In this document: piece after piece, positions 21,401 through 27,490 of the stretch
Numbering within the stretch: the stretch's first letter is position 1
Layout: every line of letters begins with the position of its first letter
Assembly (NCBI RefSeq): GCF_007833355.1
Contig: NZ_CP020914.1
Span: forward strand, 1,040,047-1,104,046
Direction of reading: 5' to 3'
DNA: 64,000 nt
From: Denitratisoma sp. DHT3
GTDB lineage: Bacteria > Pseudomonadota > Gammaproteobacteria > Burkholderiales > Rhodocyclaceae
Notes under the pieces: model-generated
Told to the model about the DNA's origin: nothing
The model's database searches: none
What the model saw: only the letters and a program-made list of their open reading frames with translations
Translations under genes and position numbers: made by a program

Positions 21401-22551
21401 GGCTGGCCAGTCTGCTCCGTATAGTATTTCTGCATCGCAAAGGCGATCAGGGTCTGGCTCAGCTCATGCAGGTCGGCATTGCCAGGATTCCCGTCATTCA
21501 GCGTCAACCCGCCATCTTGGGCCAGCTTCCACAAGTCTGCAGTAAAGCGCGTCACCATCGCGTCTGATGGCAAGGTAGTGCTACCGGTTGCCGTATCGCG
21601 TACACCAGACTCATGCTTAACCAAGTGTTCAAGAAGGTTTTCGTATCGCATGTTATTTATATCAATCGGATACGCAAACAACTTACTGTCGAAAATCATC
21701 TTCAACAAATCAGGCAGCTTGAAGCTAACCTGATTCAAGGATTGTTTCTCGCCTCCAACTGTTTTCGCTGTCGCGACGCTTTGTAGAAAAATAGTCAGCA
21801 GTGATTGGGAGTGAAGATCGATCCCCGATACACCATCATTGCTGTTGGGAATGTTTTCCGATGACCCGATTCGGTTCGATGAGGGCACAAGAAACCAAGA
21901 AGAAAGAAACTCCCCTTCTGTATTGATATTGGTTACTTGTGTGCTACGCACAACCAGAGTATCAGCGGGATTAGGTGCTGAATTTCCGGGATCAGCTGCG
22001 GCAATGTAGGCATCCAGTTTGGCCAACTGCGCATTGGATACATGATCTTCTAGATAAGTGCGTAAACCTTGTGCAACAGAATTCGCAACAGGGTTGCCAA
22101 AGTAGTCCGTTGAAGCAAACGCCCGGGCCGACTGTAGGAATGGCGCTTGATCAAAGGTATAAGCTTTTTCTCCGAACATGACCGCCATCAGCGAAGCCAA
22201 GCCACCTCCAAGGCTATGACCAGTGAAGCTAATGTTTGTGCCAGATGGTGCCGTCGCCTTGATTTGTAGGTAGTAGTCTGCCGCCTGCTTGAGCTGGTCG
22301 GACAAAATGCCAGCCGCTAACGCGAGGTCTGCCGCGATATCCCCCAATATGTCGGATGGGTCGGTACCCGCAAAAGAAATGACAATCTCACTACCCTTGG
22401 TGAAATAGGTCGCCTCGAAACCACTCTTCAGCGCCTGCCTCTTTTCAACATTCTCTGTCCATCCATTTGGTGCGGGAAGCCTGTTGATTTCATCCCGTGT
22501 AGAAATATAGGAGGCACCTGCCATCAAGGCGTATTCGATTTCGATGGTCAT
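12430..22551 (-). CDS. Giant RTX lipase (lipase G), predicted type I secretion substrate
   Basis: A 3373-aa acidic protein. Residues 1-300 form a class 3-type alpha/beta-hydrolase with GHSLGGG at 111-117 (nucleophile Ser113) and a candidate histidine in GIDLHSQSLL. A helical linker to about 465 is followed by more than 2000 residues of hemolysin-type calcium-binding nonapeptides (GGxGxDxLx) in blocks. These are interrupted by beta-rich inserts, a cadherin/He_PIG-like domain (about 2640-2750) and three 111-residue tandem repeats (about 2789-3121). The C-terminus lacks RTX and ends in a hydrophobic tail (SDVFFMLG), as in type I-secreted proteins. It lies 3 nt behind an exported immunity-like gene. 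It is probably a secreted phospholipase or lipase effector. No ABC exporter genes are in the window. Confidence 0.9.
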   Translation of the reverse strand: MTIEIEYALMAGASYISTRDEINRLPAPNGWTENVEKRQALKSGFEATYFTKGSEIVISFAGTDPSDILGDIAADLALAAGILSDQLKQAADYYLQIKATAPSGTNISFTGHSLGGGLASLMAVMFGEKAYTFDQAPFLQSARAFASTDYFGNPVANSVAQGLRTYLEDHVSNAQLAKLDAYIAAADPGNSAPNPADTLVVRSTQVTNINTEGEFLSSWFLVPSSNRIGSSENIPNSNDGVSGIDLHSQSLLTIFLQSVATAKTVGGEKQSLNQVSFKLPDLLKMIFDSKLFAYPIDINNMRYENLLEHLVKHESGVRDTATGSTTLPSDAMVTRFTADLWKLAQDGGLTLNDGNPGNADLHELSQTLIAFAMQKYYTEQTGQPGVGEELFERISGGLKFDIEAIAPSLEEAKGYNLYFKNYLKQVGLYDENTSALIQSLLPSLPDWFVQSGTEGMAVSAGERAAFMLGGMDADTLTGGGGNDLLVGQSDADTLRGGAGEDMLIGGQGSDTLEGGEGEDTYLINRGDGRDTIVDSGRNRIVVDGKRFEGTFVKNEETGKYEFVLDSGKTLEFHSPGVLTLDAQTQLVFHNQTSAEAFADGDFGFQLYATPQGATPEKTIEGDVAVSHSDGYLSRADYEAHNYPEDWRIETRTARYNHDENGTPTDIVGYDIRYYRVDEQGNPQGSPGGEAGKNETLNGSAGNDLIQGQGGDDRLLGKAGADRLEGGTGDDILFGGEGNDNLLGQGGQDILHGEEGDDSLYGNERVVLTDAYNAGEGNGGTAAKGELLDGGAGRDVLLGGEAKDLLAGGAGSDLLYGGQGNDLLLGDGSFPDAGRDWDFEQKAVRFEINSSAQFTQTPEEQQGNDSLYGGAGNDGLFGYAGDDILDGGSGDDVLWGGMGADSLAGGAGADFASGGSGSDRIEGGTGNDQLFGDGSKGFVVTHDLPDSPPEGTPIMYAEPEQHGNDVIDGGDGDDTVVGDGGSDRLYGGQGNDRLVGDYDKLDPQFHGDDWLEGGAGNDILEGDGGNDTLYGGAGDDQLFGDADSVIAAYHGNDVLDGQEGNDYLRGYGGNDTLLGGAGNDQMQGEAGADTLDGGEGDDVLSGGEGADTLQGGAGNDQMQGDEGADTLLGGAGDDILLGGEGDDVLEGGAGVDLMMGGGGNDLYLIRAGDARMGAGGMVEGIEDSGGSDTLRWEGVQSSGVRLEMDGSGEYLLVVAESGWVGIKNGVQGAIERIEFDDGMFDIGTLMGRSFPAPLTQTTAVPGASLFGGQGADRLTGTGGNSTFAGGQGDDTLVAAGNDNLIRYAAGDGRDQLTTGGSGNVLRLSGVSADDLKLGIEGGALVLQTGADANDALVFASFNPNNVLGQPPFERIEFDDPSTGQPETLTYAELMAKGFDITGTNSNDLLAGTNVDDRIGGGAGSDVLAGGAGNDTYYFNPGDGTDVIQDTAGLNTVVFGPSSSSGQALTAANMTVSQSLAEDGQRYLDIDFGGDRLSVMQGELNRVQVFAFADGTTLTTADLLATMPAANLLGDGADNSLHGHAGGDVLDGRGGSDTLDGGAGDDTLSGGLGADTLLGGDGADLLDGGAGDDELTGGAGFDTYRFGPGMAHDTVIEAAGEVSQLELLLGAAPSAMQSTREGDDLLLLLRSGADTLRIASYYADAAAGTNWTVRGADGAVRTMDEFLGLVGGNAASVGQFVEQFKAQWQSEWAAYYAEQGYTIGSDGVARRTETSVWQSGSTTVFNTEDTTRSARLSEYTTSDARDILHTYYGFGDNEIDIPASMQPEEGSFDYQSSTTFTGTQVRQADYGFRLGIGAPSATQPYFIANNGTSTGYRLDSGATTSMVKNPDGSIKGYWVYPAGGTTPPAQPGQFTATARYETVKLSEVRIGTIAYLQGGDDEFYASNTDGGMGNDILMVDSGDYFDGPPLPIFLYGNDGNDLLMVGGEGSNSEFTGETTYIGGRGRDTLIGTHGRNLFFLLEEDSVDTILDDSSWMENTFHDEVRFGPGVDADSLRALKSDNGRDENREFMLLLTPDGTGARFQIAGEFSEAGTGIEYVSFADGTRLTVDQLKARLDDSQIVAGSSWNDFLLSGAGADDLDGDQGNDVLAAGAGNDIYRFGRGGGQDVIDQSTAGLGDVDVLRFASDVLPSDVIIFRDEHDLYMEIADTGDLMILKSWYDAGTVRLSAVEFGDGTAWTTADLDGENILTRAIDAEVSEFVGTAGDDELRGLSTREPWNHQFSGDFRDEFDIHLFGEAGDDTLYAGNGAYTLTGGAGSDTYVFGRGDGWSRVDQQGADEGGTDIVRMGYEVAPADVSVTQQDFDLVLMIDDTDDRLIVKDWWNPGALRVKSVHFADGTVWDEAALAALTPNPLIMGTAGADVISGTAGADEIHGLAGNDALAGGAGNDVLKGGHGNDEVVGGAGFDRYVFAPGDGWDVVDQSGALPDDGDVLLFGAGIAPTDIGFHREGDDLRLSVGEGNDGVVLKDWWNPAVERIAGIEFDDGNSWSQGRLDELACTIVGTDFDDALVGTDSDDVLMGLDGEDLLSGLAGNDRLIGGPLNDVMDGGLGADIYRFNPGDGNDLLLEFDDGSTDIIEFGGSITAADLEIEEAGDGLVIHYGAEDSIAVISYDGSEKFHVGFSDGKTVPLSKLINHAPEAISAFDELGLTEDVSFSMSVPNDVFSDLDKGDRLTLSVTRSDGSGLPSWLGFDPDSGILSGTPTAAAAGWLPLSVTATDRYGLSAVVDLNLAIGRHLVGSAYGDTLTGTFYDDRIDGRGGNDNLNGGDGDDIIIGGAGYDTLSGDDGDDVFLISGSSVEYDSVNGGDGFDQILGSEGDDVFRFYQFTGEKTVERIEGGAGINVIAGSNYGDTLDFSGTELSNIARIDGGAGNDTITGSFGDDIIIGGAGYDTLAGDDGDDVFQITGSNAEYDSVNGGAGYDRVLGGAGDDVFRFYQFTGEKTVERIEGGAGTNVIAGSSYGDTLDFSETELIGIALIDGGAGNDTITGSAGDDIIIGGAGYDTLAGGAGDDVFQITGSNAEYDSVNGGAGYDRVLGGAGDDVFRFYQFTGEKTVEKIDGGAGVNVIAGSSYGDTLDFSESELIGIAQIDGGAGNDSMAGSSGDDFIHGGVGDDTLYSGLGHDFLFGNEGNDRLYGQGGTSLLAGGSGNDTLSGSSANEMLVGGIGNDILSTGAGADVLVFNAGDGQDMVTGDGVCDNTVSLGGGIRYEDLALSKSGNNLILEMGGSDQIVLKDWYAGKQSVANLQVIADAMVGFDAAGSDVLRNHKVVDFNFRTVVDAFDAARSTQPTLAHWHMADSLGLAYASAGNTSAIGGDLAYQYGRYGSFSNIDTADGRAVLGDSAFGIAAQGLREVQGMSDVFFMLG
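13189..14187 (-). repeat. Three tandem 333-bp repeats in the giant RTX gene
   Basis: Copies lie at 13855-14187, 13522-13854 and 13189-13521. Each encodes 111 residues running from YDTL through DDVF, EYDSVNGG, FRFYQFTGEKTVE, AGSxYGDTLDFS and IDGGAGND. Copies 2 and 3 are almost identical, while copy 1 has diverged more. The exact 333-bp period keeps the frame, so unequal crossing-over would change copy number without breaking the gene. Confidence 0.9.
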
Positions 22552-22554
22552 AAG

Positions 22555-23319
22555 TTATTCCCTCCCCTCAAAGATTCCCTCGCATGGGCAATTCTGTCTT
22601 TGCATCTTTTGAAATTCACAGTACTTCAGACAGGCTTCTTTGGATGGCTGATCCCGGAACCACCCAATCCCGATCCATCCACCCTTGCCGTCATAAACCA
22701 TCTCACCGCAATTGCTCCAAGCATTCTTCTGAACATCCCTCACAATGCTTTGGTATTCGGGTTGGCGAAATCCGCGATTTGCTTTTTCCACCTGGGCTAC
22801 AGAAATCAGACTTCCCACATTTCTTTCTGCTTCAACATCCGGGGAGGAAATGATGAGATTTGGCTTGCCAAACCCAGAAGGGAGTTCCTGTATCTGTATC
22901 CGGCGCCATTCCCTATCCTGGTATTTGAAAATTACATAGGGAGGATTAGGTCGGCCCCATTTGTTATAGGACAAACACCCTGCCGGAGAAGTCAGCACAT
23001 AAGCATTACTTTGCTCAACACCAACAAGCATTGCGTTAAAATTGGCACTGCCAATCGCTTCGTCATAAGAGTCTTCCCATACGACTCTTTCCATCGTTTT
23101 TGGTATAACAAATATCAGTCTCTGATTGCCAATCGGTGGTCTCTGTCCGATCTCGTGACGACCTTTCCTCATCACGTTCCGTTCTACAACTATCCTTGTT
23201 CCATCGGGCTGTAGCGTCTCTTCCTTCCAACTTGCCCCCCCTAAACCGAACAGCCCCGCACTTGCATTAACGCTTGCCCCTAGGATCAAGACCATCAAAA
23301 AATTGACCACCCGTGTCAT
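22555..23319 (-). CDS. Exported immunity-like protein paired with lipase G
   Basis: A 254-aa protein with an N-terminal signal sequence (VVNFLMVLILGASVNASAG), probably periplasmic. It is a paralogue of the protein at 26271-27011. Both share GxGGxSWKEE near the mature N-terminus, the block LSYNKWGRPNPPYVIFK and the motif GxRQPEYxSI. The start is set at 23319, where AAGGAG lies 6 nt upstream; the next in-frame ATG at 23340 is the alternative. The stop is 3 nt before the giant lipase gene. In both pairs this family precedes a GHSLGGG lipase, so an immunity or chaperone role is likely but inferred. The C-terminus is cysteine-rich and differs from the paralogue. Confidence 0.75.
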   Translation of the reverse strand: MTRVVNFLMVLILGASVNASAGLFGLGGASWKEETLQPDGTRIVVERNVMRKGRHEIGQRPPIGNQRLIFVIPKTMERVVWEDSYDEAIGSANFNAMLVGVEQSNAYVLTSPAGCLSYNKWGRPNPPYVIFKYQDREWRRIQIQELPSGFGKPNLIISSPDVEAERNVGSLISVAQVEKANRGFRQPEYQSIVRDVQKNAWSNCGEMVYDGKGGWIGIGWFRDQPSKEACLKYCEFQKMQRQNCPCEGIFEGRE

Positions 23320-23396
23320 CACACGCTCCTTCCGTTTCATGCTTTCTCACTCGCTTCTTGTCTTATTCAAAATATCGCCACCTCGTCAGGACTAAT

Positions 23397-24479
23397 TGTT
23401 GCATCCCGTGTGATCATATCCCGCTTCGTAGCTGGCCACTCTTTCGAGCAAGAGAAGTGATGCGTGGTCTGATTGAAACCTTGAAAGCGAAGCAAGCGAC
23501 ATGAGTGAAGTCCACGCCCAAGCCCGAACGACCCCTCGAACGCGAACAGAGATCAAGCAGTCATCCGCATCGCTGGCTGAGTTGGCAGAACGCTACAACA
23601 TCAGCGTAGCGACCGCGCGTAAGTGGAAGCGGCGCGATAGTCCGGAGGATTTATCGCACCGCCCGCACAAGCTCTGTACCACGCTGACGCCTGCGCAAGA
23701 GGCGATTGTCGTGGCGTTACGGCGCCTGACGCTGCTGCCGTTAGATGACCTGGTGGCTGTGGTGCGCGAATTCATCAATCCGGAAGTCTCGCGCTCGGGA
23801 CTGGATCGCTGCTTGCGCCGCCATGGCGTGGCCAACCTGCGCCAACAACAAGCCGAGGCACTGGCCGATGCAGGCGAAATCCAGCCCTCTGTCAAAACCT
23901 TCAAGGATTACGAGCCAGGCTTCCTGCACATGGATATCAAGTACTTACCGCAGATGCCCGACGAAAAAGAGCGGCGCTACCTGTTTGTGGCTATCGATCG
24001 CGCCACACGCTGGGTGTTCATGCATATCTATGCCGATCAAAGCGAGCGTAGCAGCGTGGATTTTTTGAACCGCCTGGAACGCGCCGCACCGATGAAGATC
24101 GTCAAACTGCTCACGGACAACGGCAGCCAGTTTACCGACCGCTTCACAAGCAAAAAGCGTGAGCCCACAGGACGCCACGTCTTTGATGTACGCTGCGCGG
24201 CGCTGAACATCGAGCACCGCCTGTGCCCGCCACGCCACCCGCAGACCAACGGGATGGTCGAGCGTTTCAATGGCCGAATCAGTGAGGTGGTGAGCCAGAC
24301 CCGATTTGCTTCAGCCGCTGAGTTGGAGACGACGCTTGCGCGCTATGTAAAAACCTACAACCAGCAGATTCCGCAGCGCGCACTCAACCATCGTTCTCCC
24401 ATTCAGGCGCTCAAGGAATGGCAGCAGAAAAAACCAGAATTGTTCAAAAAACGTGTTTATAACCAGGCGGGACTAGACA
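23397..24479 (+). mobile_element. IS481-family insertion sequence, copy 1
   Basis: A 1083-bp element with ends TGTTGCATCCCG (left) and, read inward from the right, TGTCTAGTCCCG; these share TGT and TCCCG. The flanking 6-bp target duplication is ACTAAT (23391-23396 and 24480-24485). One transposase gene fills it. The second copy at 32328-33410 has the same length. The uninterrupted target is preserved in the duplicated segment near 27280, where GGACTAATGTCC is intact. Confidence 0.95.
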
Positions 24480-24484
24480 ACTAA
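23501..24484 (+). CDS. IS481-family transposase (copy 1)
   Basis: The 327-aa DDE transposase has an N-terminal helix-turn-helix (ELAERYNISVATARKWKRR) and an rve-type catalytic core. Catalytic residues are D in HMDIKYLP, D in LTDNGSQF and E in MVERFNGR. The reading frame runs through the right terminal repeat, and the stop TAA is completed by the duplicated target DNA (GAC AAC TAA), so the last residue and the stop depend on the insertion site. The protein matches copy 2 except for its last residues. Confidence 0.95.
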   Translation: MSEVHAQARTTPRTRTEIKQSSASLAELAERYNISVATARKWKRRDSPEDLSHRPHKLCTTLTPAQEAIVVALRRLTLLPLDDLVAVVREFINPEVSRSGLDRCLRRHGVANLRQQQAEALADAGEIQPSVKTFKDYEPGFLHMDIKYLPQMPDEKERRYLFVAIDRATRWVFMHIYADQSERSSVDFLNRLERAAPMKIVKLLTDNGSQFTDRFTSKKREPTGRHVFDVRCAALNIEHRLCPPRHPQTNGMVERFNGRISEVVSQTRFASAAELETTLARYVKTYNQQIPQRALNHRSPIQALKEWQQKKPELFKKRVYNQAGLDN

Positions 24485-24507
24485 TGCCCAACGAAATACA
24501 AAAGAAT

Positions 24508-24694
24508 CCCCTTTGCATAGACATGGGGCAGCATAGGTAGAGGACCCCACCTTCGTCAATATGACGAAAGCAATATGTGATTATGAATGGCTGTTCCACT
24601 CAGTGGCCCTACTGTCTCCATCGAGCTTCCCATGCGGTTTTCCTGAGAAAAAATCCATGAGGCCAGTTGATGGAGGTTTTCCCCGAACCTCCAT
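24508..24694 (-). repeat. Module leader repeat, copy 1
   Basis: A segment of about 187 bp nearly identical to 27304-27490 and 37026-37211. Read on the minus strand it starts with a hairpin (TGGAGGTT paired with AACCTCCA, 24671-24693). It encodes the shared tail [16 protein letters not shown] of lipase F, then continues past the stop toward the next immunity gene. All three copies lie upstream of an immunity-like gene or its remnant, so this may be the promoter/leader of each module. Confidence 0.8.
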
Positions 24695-26231
24695 CCAGGA
24701 GGTCGTCCCCCGTCTCGCCACCGGGGCTGCCTTGGGGGTTGCCTTGTTCGTCTACCCGGTAGTAGCGGATGTCTTCTCCTTCTCCTCCTTCAAGGGTGTC
24801 GCTCCCTTGCCCCCCAATCAGCGTGTCTTCCCCTGCGCCCCCTCGCAGGGTGTCGGCGCCAGTGCCGCCTTCCAGCAGGTCATTCGCCGTTCCGCCGGTC
24901 AAAGTGTCGGCGCCGTTGTTGCCAAGCATGAAGGCGCCGCGATTGTGGATGTCGGCAGCGGTCATATCATCCGTTCCGATGGCGATGCTCCAGTCCTGGA
25001 GGTCGGCGATCTTTTGGCGAATAAGGCTAACGTCAACGCCGAACAGGGAGAGGCTGTCCAGGTAGCTGGAGAAGTATTGGGTGTAGCCTTTGGCTTGCTG
25101 GATGTCGCCAGCAATTTCAGCGGTATCGAATTGCAGGCCGCCGGTGACGGCGGTGAAAAGTTCCTGTTGCTGCTTAGGGGTATTGGCGGTTTCATTGTAG
25201 TAGCGCTCCATGGCGAAGGCGACCATGGCTTTGACCAGATCACGGTAGCCGCCCGTGCCGCCATTGGAAGTGACGATTTTGTCCAGGTCAGCGGTGAAGC
25301 GGTCGAGCATGGCATCGCCACCCAGAAGAATCCCAGCGACTCCACCGACTTCGTGACGGATCAGGTGCTCGAGGAGGTTGGGGTCTCCCTTGTCCGTATC
25401 ACGTTCAAATAAGCCCTCATCAAAAATCATCCCCAGCAGTTCCGGCAGCCGACTGGTCATCTGCCGAAAGGCATCGCTTTCCACGAAGGCAGTCAACAAA
25501 GTTTGGGAGTGCAGATCGACAGGGTGAAAGTAATCACCATGGGTCAGCGATGGAGCCGTTGTACCAATAGTGCTCAACGGCAAAGCCCCTAGAACTTCGC
25601 CATCGACTCGGATGTTGCTGACCAGGCTGGCATTGGGTATGCCGCCATCGGTCTCGCGCAACGTCAGGAAGTTGCTCAGGCTGGAGACCATGGCATCGCG
25701 TGCCACCTGAGAATCCCCAGTCAAGGACTTGTCGAGCAGATACTGCTTGAGATCGGCCGCAACGTCCGGATGCAGAAGGCTGGATTCCGCCGATTTGGCG
25801 AAGGGCGCCTGATCGAAGGTGATTGCCTGCCGGTTGAAGAACACACCCATCAGAGCGGCAAGTCCTCCTCCCAGACTATGGCCGGTGAAGCTGATTTCCG
25901 CATCCTCCGGGCTTGATGCTTTGATTGCAAGGTAATAATCGACGGCTCGCCGCAGTTGGTCTGCGCCATAGCCAAAAGCGAGAGGAACATTTGCGGAAGT
26001 CCAGTCACTCAATTGTGTAAAGTTGGTACCAGCAAAGGAGATGACGATTTTCTTGGGATCAGTCGTGCTCTTAAATGCGTCAGCTTCAAAACCTGATGTG
26101 TCGTCCCTTGAGTAAACATCCGGTATCCGTATCCACCCTTGGGGGACCGGGAACTGATTGATTGTGGCGCGATTGGATATATACGATGCCCCCGCCATGA
26201 CAGCGCAATCGATTTCAAACTGAGTCGCCAT
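24609..26231 (-). CDS. Lipase F, truncated RTX lipase
   Basis: A 540-aa protein closely related to the lipase part of the giant protein. GHSLGGG (Ser near 116) and [11 protein letters not shown] are present, followed by the helical linker. Only a few RTX nonapeptides remain ([15 protein letters not shown] and neighbours). Compared with lipases E and G, about 135 residues are missing between GGEGED and IRYYRVDEQ, an in-frame deletion. The C-terminus reads out into the leader repeat ([12 protein letters not shown]), so the RTX region and secretion signal of a full protein are lost. It is preceded by its immunity-like partner at 26271 with a 39-nt gap. It may be intracellular or inactive as an effector. 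Confidence 0.8.
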   Translation of the reverse strand: MATQFEIDCAVMAGASYISNRATINQFPVPQGWIRIPDVYSRDDTSGFEADAFKSTTDPKKIVISFAGTNFTQLSDWTSANVPLAFGYGADQLRRAVDYYLAIKASSPEDAEISFTGHSLGGGLAALMGVFFNRQAITFDQAPFAKSAESSLLHPDVAADLKQYLLDKSLTGDSQVARDAMVSSLSNFLTLRETDGGIPNASLVSNIRVDGEVLGALPLSTIGTTAPSLTHGDYFHPVDLHSQTLLTAFVESDAFRQMTSRLPELLGMIFDEGLFERDTDKGDPNLLEHLIRHEVGGVAGILLGGDAMLDRFTADLDKIVTSNGGTGGYRDLVKAMVAFAMERYYNETANTPKQQQELFTAVTGGLQFDTAEIAGDIQQAKGYTQYFSSYLDSLSLFGVDVSLIRQKIADLQDWSIAIGTDDMTAADIHNRGAFMLGNNGADTLTGGTANDLLEGGTGADTLRGGAGEDTLIGGQGSDTLEGGEGEDIRYYRVDEQGNPQGSPGGETGDDLLDGGSGKTSINWPHGFFLRKTAWEARWRQ

Positions 26232-26270
26232 TGTCGTTCTCCTAACCTTGATCGGTAATGCCGTTATCGA

Positions 26271-27011
26271 TCAATTGCCTTTTAGATCCATCATTCTTTT
26301 GCCAACAGAGTCCCCCGATCCAACCCAGGCGCCCTTATATCGAACCAGGACTGCGCAATCCACCAACGACCCTTCTTCACTGTTCAGCTTGATTGGCTCC
26401 CTCAGGATGCTTCTGTATTCGGGCTGACGGAGGCCGCTATTGAGTTTCTGTACGCTCTCTGCCAAGACATATCCCGACTTCTGTGCAGCCCTTTCGATGT
26501 CTTCTTCGCGTCCATTGTTTACGATTAGATTGATCGTTTTGAATATCTCAGGTAGTTCACTTAATTGAATACGCTGCCATGCTTCTCCGTTGTGTTTGAA
26601 GATGACATAGGGCGGATTTGGCCGTCCCCATTTGTTATAGGAAAGGCAAAGGTTCGGTTCGGCCACCAGATATGGCGCTCCGTCAAGAACATGTAACGCA
26701 AGCAGGTTGAAGTTCGTGCGACCAATTTCTTCGCTGTATTCACTCGTCCATTGAAGTTTCTTATTCGAACCAGGAGGATCAAAAATAATGGTGTGTTCCT
26801 TGACAGGAGGTGATTGACCAATTTCATGTCTCCCGCCATACGTTTGTGATCGCTTCACAACAATCTTGCTTCCATCGTGCAATAGCACTTCTTCCTTCCA
26901 ACTCGTGCCACCGATTCCGAACCACCCCGCTGTTGTGTTCATGCTGCCTCCTGCGATCAATAGCGTTGCCATGACGAGATGCTTACCCCAGTTTGAATTT
27001 TCGGATTTCAT
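26271..27011 (-). CDS. Exported immunity-like protein paired with lipase F
   Basis: A 246-aa protein with a signal peptide (LVMATLLIAGGSMNTTAG). It is a paralogue of the 22555-23319 protein, sharing GIGGTSWKEE, LSYNKWGRPNPPYVIFK and GLRQPEYRSI. Residues outside these blocks have diverged, as expected if each binds a different partner. GGAAGGACAATTGC provides the ribosome site. The function is inferred from position before lipase F; no enzymatic motif is visible. Confidence 0.75.
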   Translation of the reverse strand: MKSENSNWGKHLVMATLLIAGGSMNTTAGWFGIGGTSWKEEVLLHDGSKIVVKRSQTYGGRHEIGQSPPVKEHTIIFDPPGSNKKLQWTSEYSEEIGRTNFNLLALHVLDGAPYLVAEPNLCLSYNKWGRPNPPYVIFKHNGEAWQRIQLSELPEIFKTINLIVNNGREEDIERAAQKSGYVLAESVQKLNSGLRQPEYRSILREPIKLNSEEGSLVDCAVLVRYKGAWVGSGDSVGKRMMDLKGN

Positions 27012-27049
27012 GCAATTGTCCTTCCGTAGGGATCGTTAACAGCGGCTTC

Positions 27050-27214
27050 ATCCGCCTTGAGTTGCCTTCCGCCTGTCAGCTCGTAGCGATCCTGCTTTGG
27101 GGAGCGGCCGATGCCGAAACCGAACAGTTCTGCACACACATTGCCACTTGCCTATAAGATCAAGATCATCAAAAAATTGACCACCCGTGTCATCACACGC
27201 TCCTTCCGTTTCAT
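27050..27214 (-). pseudogene. Remnant of an immunity-like gene (signal-peptide end)
   Basis: ATG at 27214 opens MKRKERVMTRVVNFLMILIL, nearly the same as the start of the 22555-23340 protein. TAG at 27154-27152 then ends the frame after 20 residues. Downstream the similarity continues weakly (ELFGFGIGRSPK) and fades. The flanking DNA also matches that upstream of 23340, including the empty IS target. This is the scar of a module lost between lipases E and F. Confidence 0.75.
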
Positions 27215-27303
27215 GCTTTTTCACTCCACGCCTGATCGCTTCTTGTCTTATTCAAAATATCGCCACCTCGTCAGGACTAATGTCCAACGAAATACAAAAG
27301 AAT

Positions 27304-27490
27304 CCCCTTTGCATATACATGGGGCAGCATAGGGATAGGACCCCACCTTCATCAATATGACGAAAGCAATATGTGATTATGAATGGCCGTTCCACTCAGT
27401 GGCCCCACTGTCTCCATCGAGTTTCCCATGCGGTTTTCCTGAGAAAAAATCCATGAGGCCAGTTGATGGAGGTTTCCCCCGAACCTCCAT
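27304..27490 (-). repeat. Module leader repeat, copy 2
   Basis: The second copy of the 187-bp repeat, with hairpin TGGAGGTT/AACCTCCA at 27467-27489. It supplies the last codons of lipase E ([18 protein letters not shown]) and lies upstream of the broken immunity gene at 27214. Homology with copy 1 extends further, through the uninterrupted IS target at 27276-27281. Confidence 0.8.
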
